Source: Leptodontidium sp. MPI-SDFR-AT-0119 (Eukaryota > Ascomycota > Leotiomycetes > Helotiales > Leptodontidiaceae). Taken from it: a stretch of DNA of 64,000 nt. Shown piece by piece: positions 23,478 to 35,483 of this stretch. The stretch lies in assembly GCA_020726505.1 (NCBI GenBank), contig JAHLEZ010000011.1, forward strand, positions 868,001-932,000, in the 5' to 3' direction. The notes beneath the pieces were generated by a model. It was not told the origin of the DNA. It made no database searches and worked only from the letters and a program-made list of their open reading frames with translations. Positions within the stretch are counted from its first letter, which is position 1; every line of letters begins with the position of its first letter. A program made the position numbers and the translations under genes.

Positions 23478-25042
23478 TGTTGCGGGTGAGATTCTCAAGC
23501 AGATGAAGACAATGAAGAAGCAGAGACGAGAAACCTGTAGAGGAGTGTTGGAAAGGTGACTAGCATAGAAAGGAAAGTAAGTCAGGTACTTATACTTAAA
23601 CTTATTGCTGTAGTAGAATATCTCCCTCCCCAGCTAAACCTCTCTCTTTCAGCCCATCCATCCGAGTCTCCTTCCTCTGAATACGAATCCGAGAAGAGGA
23701 TCTCCATTACATCCACTCGAATAATCCGCCCGATGCACATGAAGGCATCTCCGGCCTCACAAAGTCAAGGGTAAGAGTAGTGCGCTACAGACCTTCTACA
23801 TTCAACCTAAAAAATCTGGAGTCGAAGCTTTCCCAAGCCTTGGGTAACTTAACAACACCAATTTATCACCACTAGACATCTTCCTACTGGTCCAAATAGA
23901 CGTAACAGGTCTCCACGACGTGAATCCATACAGACTGCTCTCGCGGTTCTTACTGGTGGATGCTATAATTGCCCTCTGAAATTCCTGGGCACTTGAAGCC
24001 AAGGAAATGGGATTTGGAGGTTTAGATTAATATTTACCCGGTGAATTCCCAATAGGTGGTGTCGAGTTTGTGTCTTTTTTCAACTTTCCTCGAATCAGCA
24101 CCTACAACTAGCACCAGCGGTGGTGTTCAGTGTTCATCCCAACGAGCGCCTTTGTCATGTCATGCAAGGAAGGAATTCGCCAAGTTGTTTCGGAACAATT
24201 GTTTATATTAAGCTTGAAGTTGTGCCAAGAATGTTTGGGTAACAGCGCATCGCTGACCGGGCGGTATCCACTGATGCCACTACATAACTTCGAGTATACG
24301 GGGTACGAGTACTGGCTGGAGTTCTAAGTTCTAATAGAGTCAACTAATAACACGCTCTCGGCGTTCGGAACGGATACACAACATAGCCATACCAGTCTAC
24401 CTATCTCAGTTGTTCCCCCCTCTTATTCTGAAATGCCATTGACGGATATTCTCTATTACACGCCAGTAAAGAATTCATCAAGTTCACCCTATTGCCTCTA
24501 CATATGCAAAAATGAATAAGTTCTTGTTATCTAGCCAGCGTGCTCGTCGAAGATGAATCCTTTCTTTGTCTCCCATTTCTCGGCTATTTAAAGGGGTAGC
24601 GAGCGAAGCTATTGCAAACGAGCCTGTAAACAAGCTCATAATAATGTCCTGACTGAGAACCACAGGAGTGAATACATGTATTTTACTCTAGAACAAGGCA
24701 TACAGGAGATCCGAACGTTTGAATTTGCAAAACCAAGGATGTTAAGGTTCAGACATGCGTGAATACCACTCACAGAAATCCCCAGTCGCTCAGCTCAGGA
24801 TACCTACCAAATCGTATTTCTTGGAGAGTATTCAGTGGCATATTCCCCCTTCATTATTATAAGACCTAGCCTCGCATAAGAATCAAAAGGATATCATATA
24901 ATCGCCCCGAACGCCACAGAAATGCCCTGCCCAAGAGTTATGTTTCCCCTCCTTTTTCCGGCCATGTGTGCATTTGCCCGCCTTTCATATCTCGCAAATC
25001 GTATCCCGAAAATCGCACACCTTTCCTTGCCATCACTACCAC
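23478..25042. other. Intergenic region, 1.56 kb, no gene seen
   Basis: The gap lies upstream of the pectate lyase and downstream of the GGPP synthase, both read leftward. Open frames are short and lack domain-like sequence. Promoter elements for the pectate lyase must be here but none stands out. Confidence 0.4.
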
Positions 25043-26343
25043 TCAAACGGCCATCTTATCCAGAATCTTCAACACCCCACTACCACTCCCACTCGTTTTC
25101 CCATTTCCATTCTTCTCACCCGCACCCACACCCTCCCCATCCAAATCCCCCACTAAAACCCTCGCCCTCTCCGTCAATGTCCCTAATACCTTCCTACAAT
25201 ACTCAAAGCTGCCCGTACCCTCCATATACGACACGGCGTACCGCTTAACCTGCTCATCATCCGTCTTCTGCTTCAGGATGTTGAGGAGGACCATATTCTC
25301 CGGCTTGGCGCGGATGCTGTGGATGATGGGGAAGGAGAATTTGCCCTCGGTGAGATCCTCGCAGAGGCCTTTGTTTTGCGAGTATTCGGGTGAGGAGAGG
25401 TTTTGGTAGTCGTCGCGAATTTGGAAGATTATACCAATGAGGTTGACGAGGGGGACGCAGTCTCTGTTGAGGGGGATGTTAGCAGACATTCGTAAATTTT
25501 GGAATGGAATTGGAGCTTGGAGTGGGATTACACGAGGTGCACTCACTTTAGGTTCTTGCTCTCCGCTTGCATGAGCTTGACAGCCAACCTGAACAATCCT
25601 CCCGTCTTATTCCCCACCATCTCGAGATAATCATCCTCGCTCGGACAAGTCAACGTATCCCTCCAGAAAAGATCCATTCCCTGTCCTCTATGCAGATTCA
25701 ACAGCTCCTCCGTATAAATCATGATGGCCTGTGGGTTCTTCAGCTTCTGCAGCTCCTGCAGAGCTACAAAGTACACATAGTTCGCCGAGTTGATCGTCTG
25801 TGCCGTTCCGAAGATACTGTGCGCAACGGGGAGACCCCTCCGGAGCAGTGAAGAGTCTTCCACGTCGTCCACGAGTAAGGAAGCTGTATGCAGCATACCC
25901 ACGACTTTTGTGATGACTTCCAAGCTCTTGGGGGGGACCTCCAGCCACTCATTGAACGCTGCGATCAATTGGGTTCTGATATCCTTCCCTGGGTGTGCAA
26001 ACAAGTATTCATATGGTCCCAGGAGCACCGACTCCTTGTCGTCCGACCAGCTCCCCTTCCCATGGAACGCCATGTCGTTCTTGTAGTATTTCGAGGGATC
26101 GGGAGGGCCGGCTGGTTGGATGGTGGGATTGATGGAAGCTGGGATGGTCAGGTCGCGCTTCCTCTGGCTGATCCAGTCGCCCTCTGGGACCGGACGCAGG
26201 ACAGGCTTGGAAGCTATATGATTAATGCCATTCTGGCCGGTCGAGGAAGTTCGAGGAGGGATGGCGTTGGGAGATCGTAGGTTCTCGGAGACCATGGGCA
26301 TGGTTGAAGAAGTACCTCGTGCTGAGCGGTTGCTGTGGAACAT
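25043..26343 (-). CDS. Geranylgeranyl diphosphate synthase
   Basis: Two exons (26343-25547 and 25463-25043) joined [11 protein letters not shown] give 405 residues. The trans-prenyltransferase motifs are complete: [20 protein letters not shown], first Asp-rich motif DDVED (about residue 158), [20 protein letters not shown], and second motif IRDDYQN (about residue 282). The enzyme condenses FPP or smaller prenyl units with IPP to C20 GGPP for protein prenylation, carotenoids and diterpenes. The N-terminus of about 90 residues is Ser/Pro-rich and variable, as in other ascomycete GGPP synthases. The residues before the first Asp motif (M and L in [13 protein letters not shown]) are small, as in long-chain enzymes. 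No terpene cyclase lies nearby, so I take this as the primary-metabolism copy. Confidence 0.92.
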
Positions 26344-27469
26344 AGTCGGTTCCGTCTTGGTTGCTTTCTGAAGGAAGGTTGGGTGTGGGCTGTGGGGTCT
26401 GTGGTTTTGGTGTTTCGATTGGAGGGGAGCCTGCTGCAGGATCCGCTTGAGGGGCGCAAGGCTATCGCTGGATGATGAAGCTCAAAGTCAATAGGCTTCC
26501 GTTGATTAAGAGGGAGCTCGGAGGTGTAGATGTGTGTCGTGTACATGTGAAATTGCGGAGGAGCTGAAGGAGGTGGATGGGAGATGGGAGTAAGCATGTG
26601 CTTGGGGATACAAGTACAAGTAGGTACGAGTATGTTGGAGCACAAATACAGAACACAGGACTAGACTTCCGCTTGATGCTGTGGTATACCCCAGGGCAAA
26701 GTTATATGGGACTGATTGACACTCTGAATGTCTGAGATGGACTGGAACATCCAACGTCACTGGTCAACTCGTCTGCTGCCTGTCTGCAAAGAGGACAGTC
26801 CAACGCCTCGAGACCATCTCGTTCGTGTTCACATGCTAGGCTGGCAGCCTATCGAAATTTTCCCATCCAAGCTGATACGAAGGGAGTATCGCGGTGCCGC
26901 CCACCCAATGAACTCCATCCCATGATCCACTGAAGGCGTCGATTATATACTTTGGTCTTCTGGAAACGGACAAGATGGATGGAATGTCTGGGAAAGTCAA
27001 GATCAAGCAGGGCAAGTGCCGGACAGACACATGAAAATCCGTTTCACCACATTTCCTCTTTCTCCACAGTCCAAGCAACAGATTTGCAGTGCAGATTCGA
27101 GACGTCATGCCAGAAGCTGAAGTGGTTCCATTGGGCTGCAGACAGGACGCTAAGATAAAGCAGCCCGATAAGGAAGGCCGTTGACTGCATGATAATCGCG
27201 TCGCTGTTGCCGTGTGAACAGCCCCGGCCTGACAACTCTCAGGAAATCAAATACCAGAAACAGCCTGAGCTCAAAAAGCTTTGGCTTCTATTCCTAACAA
27301 CAACAACACTCTCCTTCCATTCTCCTTTTCTGTATTAACATTTTCCGGCACCGGCGTTTCCCTCCCTTCTCGAGCTCTTCAATCGCAACATCTAGCGATT
27401 CCCCATTCCCCCAATACACCAAAGCATCAACAAAAAACAACAAATCCAAAGCCATAACCGAAAATCAAT
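26344..27469. promoter_or_regulatory. Divergent promoter region between GGPP synthase and Cdc14
   Basis: The 1.1 kb separates two outward-facing starts. A pyrimidine-rich leader (about 27300-27440) precedes the Cdc14 ATG, typical of fungal 5' UTRs. No coding sequence was recognised. Confidence 0.45.
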
Positions 27470-28427
27470 ATGGAGGCCCTACTCTCCATGTCATTCGACA
27501 ACCTCTCCTCCTACGACCAAGCCAAGATCCGCAAGGGACTCCGACAAGTCGAAGGCCTCCTCGCGCAGATCTGCCTCTCATCCAGCAACAGTTCGCCCAA
27601 GTCCGCAGCCGAGAAGCGCCGCTCAGTGATCGATCCAGGCAAGGAACCACCGCCGCGCAAAGCGCTCAGCGAGCTCAGCAGCGACCCGGCCTTCAGGGAG
27701 TTCTTCAAGTTGCAGGATGGCTTCGAGTGGAATGTTGCGATGCGCTTGGTCAGTTGTCTGGATAGGTTGTTGGGGAAGTCGCATGATGGGCAGAACGATC
27801 TGTTGATTATCCAGACGCTGGATCTGATTCAGGGAACTTTACTGTTGCATCCTCCGTCTAGGACTTTGTTCTCGAGAGAGCTGTATATGAATGTTCGTAT
27901 TCTTCTTCTTCCTCTCCTACTAAGAAACTAACTATGGCTGGATCCGTGCTAATTATGATACTTGATAGCATCTCCTTGATCTCCTCGAACCAATCAACTG
28001 CCCAGCCATCCAATCCGCAACTGTCATCACCCTTGCATGCGCCCTCATAGAAACGCCTCAAAACGCGCGCACATTCGAGAACCTCGATGGACTCCTGACT
28101 ATCACATCTATCTTTAAGTCCCGCGAAACAGGCAGAGAAGTCAAGCTCAAGCTCGTCGAATTCCTCTACTTCTACCTCATGCCCGAGACACCTTCTATCC
28201 CATCCGCAAACAGCACTGTCTCGGTCCCAGCAATGCTGCAACGAAGCCCCAGCAAATTGGCAGGTGCATTCAATAGTCGAGAGAGTAGGAAGAGAGCCGA
28301 TAGCGAGAGTGGAATAACCAGGACGACAGAGGAGAAGCAGGCGCTATTGGGCAACTACCTGAGCAGCGTGGACGACCTGGTCGCAGATCTGAGAGAGAGT
28401 ACACCATTTGGAGGAGCACTATCGTAG
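27470..28427 (+). CDS. cdc14: Cdc14 of the septation initiation network (Sid1-binding subunit)
   Basis: Exon 1 (27470-27892) begins MEALLSMSFDNLSSYDQAKI and exon 2 (27969-28427) begins HLLDLLEPINCPAIQSATVI. The 76-nt intron is phase 0 and the product is 293 residues. The family signature is seen in KLQDGFEWNVAMRLVSCLDR, LIIQTLDLIQGTLLLHPPSR, NARTFENLDGLLTITSIFK and KLVEFLYFYLMPE. This is the S. pombe Cdc14 type, an armadillo-like partner of the kinase Sid1 in cytokinesis signalling. It is not the Cdc14 phosphatase of budding yeast. The Ser-rich C-terminus (ANSTVSVPAMLQRSPSKLAG) has SP sites that could be phosphorylated by a cyclin-dependent kinase. The start Met follows a clean fungal leader. 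Confidence 0.85.
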
Positions 28428-28648
28428 GAATTTCTTTTGTTTCCTGGCATTCACGGCGTTTGGGAGGGCTGTGGGGGCGTTGGTTGCATCTGCATCTGCG
28501 TGCATGGTATTGGAAAAGAACATGTTCGAGTAATTGACTGGCGGTGTTTTGACTTGGAGGCGATTTGGTTCTCTCGGCAACACATCCAGTAATCAGCAAA
28601 GGAGCGACAGTTATTAATTAGACAAGCGAATTTGAAGAAATTTTTCTC

Positions 28649-29814
28649 TCAAGGCAATTCCACGGGATGACTCGTAGTTCCCCCTGACTTGCTATATTCG
28701 AACAATCCAGGCGACGTGACATTGGAGTGATCCCTCGAATCGATCTCGACCGGCGTAGTGATATCCCCCGGACTCTGGGGATTAGCTGGTACTCCTCTAT
28801 TTCCACCCGGACTCCTCGAGGTAGGAGAAGTCGGGCTCTCCGTGAACGGTCCCGAAGCAGCAGTAGGACCGAAATAATCAGACGCCTGTCGTCCCTGTGA
28901 AGGTCTCTTCAAGCCCGCCTCAGAACCTTGAGACATCTCCGGTCCAGAAGCCGCACTGGATTGATCGCTCTTAGAGCGTTTCCTATGAGCCAGACAGAAC
29001 CACAGGAAGATTCCCACAACCACGCACGCTCCAACCGCTACACCTGCTCCTATCCCAGCCTTTGCTCCCGTGGAAAGACCAGATGAGGGTTTCGATACGG
29101 CGGTGGCTAGGATACCGTTCATACCTGTTCTGGTAGCCATCCCCGTGGACGCAGCGCAGTAATTCGTATTATCTAATACCGTACACGCGAGACCTACATT
29201 GCAACATCCTCCACCGATAGAAGTCGGGCACGCGATCTGGCTCGTGGTACAACCACTTGGGATCTGCGATACGACAGCAGAGACTGACTGTGTAGCAGTC
29301 GAGATACACTGGTTGTTGGAGGCGCAGACGGAGCCGTACCCACAACATCCTCCGCCGAAAGAAGCGTCGCATTTGAATTGACTTGTGGTAGGGCAGCTTC
29401 GGGCGCAGCATGATTGGTAGATTGTGGCACTGCCGCTGTTGATGGACGTCGACGGACAGATGTAGTGTGCTGCGTCGCAGGCCGTGATGCGGCAGTTGGA
29501 GCCGATGGGACAGCAGGTGAGGTTGTAATTGTTGTCTATCAAGCAGTAGCTATCGTTCTCGCAACAGCCTGATACATTTCCTACATCTAGACCTGTGGGT
29601 ATGTTAGTAGGGATATGAAGGAGTGTGAGAATGAATGGAACTTACATGAATGCTCTTTCGAGCCACCTGGACAGACTCCGCTCTGCCTCTCTACCAATCC
29701 ACCTAGATAATACCGAGGACTGAGACCGGCTGGTAATTCCATTCCGGCATACTGGGCTGTGGTGAGGTAGCACAGCGCGAAAGTAACTGCGATCACAAGG
29801 CGCAAGGAAGCCAT
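28649..29814 (-). CDS. Cys-rich single-pass membrane (sensor-like) protein
   Basis: Exon 1 (from 29814) carries a signal peptide, MASLRLVIAVTFALCYLTTA. After a phase-1 intron of about 55 nt the frame continues LDVGNVSGCCENDSYCLIDN. Four or five related Cys modules follow (TCCPIGSNCRITACD; SCCARSCPTTSQFKC; GGGCCGYGSVCASNNQC; GGGCCNVGLACTVLDNTNYC), then a Gly/Ala-rich membrane helix (GAKAGIGAGVAVGACVVVGI FLWFC, near residue 230). The cytoplasmic tail of about 120 residues is rich in Ser, Pro and Gly (SPTSPTSRSPGGNRG). The layout of signal peptide, Cys modules, helix and Ser-rich tail resembles fungal cell-surface sensors, but the Cys repeats match no named domain I can place. The function is unknown. 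The tail's SP and TP sites suggest phosphorylation. Confidence 0.7.
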
Positions 29815-30937
29815 TGTGCCATATACAAGTCTCGGAATTGGCGCGAACTATCGCAAGATCTACACAAGTATATCAAGAACAGTATACACCCAGACCCGTC
29901 ATTGTGGAAATTTGTACTGTGAGAAATGAAATGAAACGAAACAGAGGGGAAGGAAGGAAAAAAGGAAGCAAGGGCGTGCCCGCGCCGAGAACATGTAAAG
30001 AAGCTGAGTGTATCGCACACCCACTCATATGCACTCACTCACTCACTCATCCACACATGCTGCGGTCAGAACAAGGGCCGCAATTGGATTCATGGGATCA
30101 GTTATCCACAGTGCGCTCTCCACGTCTGTCAGCTGAACGGCATGCAAGCCACACTCACGAACACCACACCATTGGTTCAAGCATGCCGTTCCGATGGTCT
30201 GCGCAGGTCTGGCCAGATATTCGAGAGGCTGAAATCCTCCCACTGCTGAAGGGATTCGCCCTTTCCTTCACTCCACTCCCTTCCCCTGGTTGCTCAGAAG
30301 ATCCACGACGTGGTCGTATTGTCATCCCGGTGCTTGCATCTGCAGTATGCATACCGCTCCCTCGCTCGGTCCGGGCACGAATCTGGTGATTGAACCTCCC
30401 ATGATGGACGCAAGGATCGGGATTCCAGGGATTTATCTCCAGATTGAGATTGGTACAGTAGAGAGTTGCAATCGGCATGACGAGTTTTTTCTTGTTGCCA
30501 TCATGTCAGTTAGATTTGATGGAGTTAGCTGAAGATTGGAGACAGTCTCGCGGATCGAGCCGTGCCACTACTGTACTGTTGGTTCGTGGAGGTCAAATGG
30601 AAATGCTGACTCAGCGTGCATACTCCCCTCTGATTGCTCCAACGTATTTTGTTATTTCCTTTTTCTATGCAGAGATCTTGATGTTATTGGAGTTTTGGAT
30701 TTCATGGGCTAGCTTGAAACGCTTGTTGGATGTTCTTGGACTCTAGCGTTATCCCAAAATAGACATCGAAATCAATCTTCTACTTGTCTAAACTGAATTG
30801 TAACTTTTGGATTTTATGACCAAAAGTAGATACCTGGTGCTCGTTGAATAGCCGTCGTCTACCTTACTCCATATCCTATGTCTTCCAAGTAAACCAAGCA
30901 CCACAGTCTGCAAATTATAAGATCCGTAACCGAGAAT
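29815..30937. other. Intergenic region, 1.1 kb, no gene seen
   Basis: The gap holds the promoter of the Cys-rich membrane protein and the 3' end of the P450. No open frame shows recognisable protein. A short CACT repeat (about 30030-30045) is present. Confidence 0.4.
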
Positions 30938-33478
30938 CTAGGCACGAGGAGGAAACGATTCGCTACCCCTCTTCACGAACCTCACCTTGACAGCCTTCTG
31001 CATCCTCATAGCGATCTCCGTCTTTCTATCAAACATCGCATCAATTGCCTGATTCTTTGCCTCCTGAAAACCCGCGCCCTTCTCACTGACCAACTCGATA
31101 GAATAGTCTTTCAAAAGCACCGCAATCAGGGTACAGAACTCAACCTGTGCGAACTTCCTCCCAAGACACCCTCTGAAGCCCGTACTGAAAGCCATAAACG
31201 CACCTTTGGGTGGGCAAAGGAGGTCAGCGTGGCCTGGAGATTCGTTGGTGGTGTTGGGAGGAGCAACGTAACCTGGTGGCATGAGCCAGCGGAAGGGTTT
31301 GAATTCTAGAGAGTCCTCGCCCCAGTAGAGAGGATTGAGCTGCGTGGAGACGACGTCTAGCGTTATGTCGGTCCCGGGAGGGATGAACAATGGTTTGTTC
31401 CGATAAGTGAGAGTCTGTCCCTCGAGATTCTCTATAGGTACCTCTTTGGGGATCCCAGCAACAGGAGGATACAATCGGAGGCCTTCGAGCTGAGTTGTCT
31501 GTGAGCAGTTTCCGGGGGGGAAGCAGAGATGTGGGAACTTACCATCAGTGCAGATATCAGTCTCATCTTCGGGTAATCATCTTTATACACCAAGTCTTCG
31601 CCTGGTTTCTTCGTAGCCCAGATGCTGTCGATTTCGGCTTGAACGGCCTCCTGGACGTCAGGATATATCGCGAGGAGGATCAGACAGGTTTGCAAGGTAT
31701 TTGCGGTAGTTTCATGACCTGCCACGATGAAGATGAAGATATTGCCAATCATCTCTTCGCTGCTCAGTGTCTGTTTCTTGTCTGCCGCACTAGCCTTGAT
31801 GATGTTGCTCAGCAGATCGTTTTTGCCGACATTGACGTCTTCCCTGTTGTCCTCGTTTGTCGAGTCAAGAGTGTTTTGATTGTCATCGATTAGCTCTTTC
31901 ATGTGGCTCCTGAACTCGTCTGAGGATAGGTGCATCTTTCGCATGGTCTCGAAAGGGCTTTTGCGAAGAAGCCAATCGGGAAAGAATATGATAAATGGAA
32001 GGTACTTCATGACCGCATCCACACAGTGCTGAAATGTCATTTTGTGTTTCTGGGCTCCCATTGATTTGCTGGCTGCGAGATTGTCTTGCGATGTCTCCCA
32101 AGGACGGACAGGAGAAGAAACCGATTTAGTTGGCCCTGGGTATTATTCAAGTCAGCAATTTTCAGATGAATGTGTTGGAGAACGTGTGATTTGTTCGGGA
32201 ACGTCTTAAGACAACCAAAAAACGAGTTGCTGGCTCTTTCAAAACCTACATGGCATGTGAAGACTGAATGCCGCTGAGGATATGACGTGAAGTGCCACTG
32301 TCATCGCCCTGTGACCCAAGTCAGCGGAGAAAGTGATAGACTTAAAGAGTTGACAAGCTGTCTGATCAGGGGGACACATAGATGGCTGGACTGTGGCTTA
32401 CCAGTGCATGAGATCCTCCACAACCGGACTTGCTTGACGACCTTCAACGTCATGTGTGAATGAGTCAAGCATATCTCTGCCTTGCGCGACTGACTTTTGA
32501 AAGACCAAGCTTGAAAGAAGTCAGCTCGGGGTACCAACAGCAAATAGTTGTAGATCTACCTGCTGTTTCTCTCATTGAATGGGGGACCTGTAATCTTTCG
32601 ATGCCTCTGCCACTAGATGACCAGAGAGTCAGTACATGTTCCCAAGTTTATGCGCGAAACATGAGAGAGCTTGCATCATGAAAACGGATGCGAGCAGTTA
32701 GGAGGGTTGGATTAGAATCCGAATGTTACTTACATCTGATCCTTCCACGGTGAGAACGTTGGGTCCAAATACCGCCAATGTACGGTAGTGCACCACTTTC
32801 TTCGAGAAATCCTTCCATCTGTGCACTATCTGAGATATAACGTCTGCGTCAGACACAAAGAGTTGTTGGCCGCCGGGTCCTACAGTCCAGCTTTAGAAGG
32901 TCAGAAGGGTCCTGTCGACTAAAGCGCGGGGAGACACAAAATCCTTTCTACCCCCGAAACTTTTCTGAAGATACCAACGCAGGATATGACTTGGGAATAG
33001 AATCATGGAAATGAAGATGCTGCATACAAGACATCTGATTTGAGTTCCTCTCGGTGTAATTTGCCTCTGTAATGATAGCTAGCATCTTTCTTGACATATA
33101 GAACCCAGTGACCCCATCCGAAAGGCAAGGCCTCAATGAAAGGAGCAGTCCAGGTTGATGCAAGCCAAAATATGACGGAGCTGCAATGGCTGTAGATCTA
33201 GAAATGGTGTATTAGCACAGTGTTGTATCATGTATGTACTGCATCCTCAAGACTATTGCATCAACTTCGACTATATAGCTTGTGCTGCACATAGTAATGC
33301 TCGATATGAGACTAGATCATTCCCTTACTGTGACGCTTGGGACCGTGGAAGTCGCTGCAAAGCGATGTGCTTCCTTGAATGTAGTGATATACCACGTAAT
33401 GTAGGCCACGACTTTTGAGAATATGAGTAGTGCTGGAAGCCCATAGAGGAGAGACACGATGGAAACGTATTGAAGCAT
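30938..33478 (-). CDS. Microsomal cytochrome P450 monooxygenase
   Basis: The gene is split into at least eight exons. Exon 1 (33478-33329) gives the membrane anchor MLQYVSIVSLLYGLPALLIF. Exon 2 includes TWTAPFIEALPFGWGHWVLY and joins across a 137-nt intron (32891-33027) to read SDVFWTVGPGGQQLFVSDAD. Then come KDFSKKVVHYRTLAVFGPNV, WQRHRKIT, the short exon LVFQKSVAQGRDMLDSFTHD, and MTVALHVISSAAFSLHMP. The I-helix is IVAGHETTANTLQTCL, the K-helix ExxR is LEGLRLYPP, and the haem motif is FSTGFRGCLGRKFA with the ligand Cys intact. The protein is expected on the ER with its domain in the cytosol. It looks complete. I cannot assign a CYP family or substrate. No oxidoreductase partner or pathway genes are adjacent. 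Confidence 0.85.
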
Positions 33479-35483
33479 ATTGAATCGATTCCCAGCTTCG
33501 CACAGGGCTAAAAATCAGACTTGAAGAAGCGCAGAGGGGTGTAAAGTTGAGGAACTAGAAGTTATCAAAGTCAGTAGTGCTGACGCTGCCAAGTCTAATC
33601 CCATTTGCGATTGAAGACGGAGGACGGAAGACGGAAGACCAATCAAGAAACTTTCGCATAGGTCAGGGGCCGTTTCATGAAAGAATCAATCCAAATCCCG
33701 CTCCGTTGACAAAGTCCTGATTTATATATTTGAAGACATTTGAATTGGAGCCCCGTGCAGTACTTCTGTCAAAGGCTGCACTGTATTCAGAGCATTGCAT
33801 CGAGAGACATCCTGCCGATTGATCCTGAGATCGAGTGGCACAGCTTCCCGATGGCGGTATTGCCCACACATGGATCATATCGTCGCCCAATCAGAATTCA
33901 ACCGTCGTGTTAAGCAAAATAAATGGACTTCGTCGTACTATTGGTTCGTTTTGGGAATATGATATCCTGGGACGTACGTGTTCTTTGGGCTGAAAGGTAG
34001 CCACTGCTTACCCTTCTTAATGGCCTATGTACAGTTTTCAGCTCACGAACACATGTCTCTGTCTTAAGAAAGGCTATCAGAGCACATAAAATGCAATCAG
34101 TAATATTGGGAGGAAGATATTCGCGAAGAGTTGCAGTACAGTATGATAATCTCAATGGTTATTCAGAGTGAAACTTGGTCTACATACCTGGAGGGGATGT
34201 TCATGGATGATGTTAGCGTGCCAAGACCTGGAGTACAGCAAGCGAACCAACACGGCCTCGAGACGGCATAGCCCTGAAGACCTGAAAACTCGGCCGTCCT
34301 ACGGACGTACAGTACTTGTCTAACCCGGTGAACATCGATCGCAGTTGATGCGATTTGCCCTTGTTCTTCCTCTAGGAGATCGGAACAATACTTTCTGTTA
34401 CTCAAAGTAGTTATTTCTTTTTCATCGCAATGCTTATGAAATGGTCAATCTTACAAGCTTTCTGCAATTCTGACCAGCCACCATCAAGCATGCCTAGCAA
34501 ACACCAGAAGCTTATCTCTAGACTTGGATATTTGGACCATCTTCATGTGCTACGAATATCCCATGCCATCAAATAAATCTATTGCAGATAGGAAGAACTT
34601 CGACGGAGACGAGCTAAGACTCTAGGTCAATACTTCGAACTTCTGCGAAGGATGATTGCCTGTCCCTACACAGAAAGGGAATTTGGAAAATAAAGCTCAG
34701 CAATGATAGCAGCTCCCGAAACCACGACTTCGTGTATCGACGAGATACTTATACTCTCAAGAGAAAAGAGTAATTGTATCTACGAATCCAGATAATACGT
34801 CTCCTACCTGCGCGAGTGCGTGTTAGCGAGCCTTTACCCCTCATCTTTCACGTTTCAAACAATCGTACCTAAGTTCTCGCATGGTTTACAATAAACTTTT
34901 GCAGGCCTCTTTAACTCTACCAACCAAAGTTTAAAGTGTTTATAGTCATCATGACTTGCGTGGCTATCCGTCGTCGTTCTCTTCTTCCTCATCAATCCGT
35001 TCTCAAAAGTGGGGTGGACAATTGCATCACATATCCCAGTCTTGTAGTCATATTCGCAGAGTATCACGCAATATTTTTGCAACCCACTTCAATCTTCAAT
35101 CTTCAAGCGAAACACCCATAAGCTGCTGTCCAAGATTGAGGCTGCAATAGTACAATAGTACCATGTTTATGGAGCACTCCACAATTGGATCGATTTTCAG
35201 CAAATAAAAAGCCTTACGTATGGGACAGTCCCGAGGAAGTGGTTCGTTGATATTGACAAGCGGATATTTATTTACGAAGGTGTGGGACTGATACAATGGG
35301 CCAGAGCGGATATTTTGGATTTGAAGAGAAAAAATCGACAAGTGGGAGCAGGTAGGCTTGAGCTGGAAGCAACCCGTTATCTATTTAGACAAGCCGTTGT
35401 TGGGTTTTCATTTCTCTTTTCATACCTATGTACCTACTGTATCTTCTTACTCCAATTGAGGACCCAAGAGTAAGCAAGCAGCC
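33479..35483. promoter_or_regulatory. 2-kb divergent gap between the P450 and the MFS transporter
   Basis: Two genes read away from each other, so both promoters lie here. The sequence is A/T-rich with many stops in all frames. No coding sequence, tRNA or long repeat was recognised. A small repeat of GGACGGAAGA-like units lies near 33619-33641. Confidence 0.45.
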
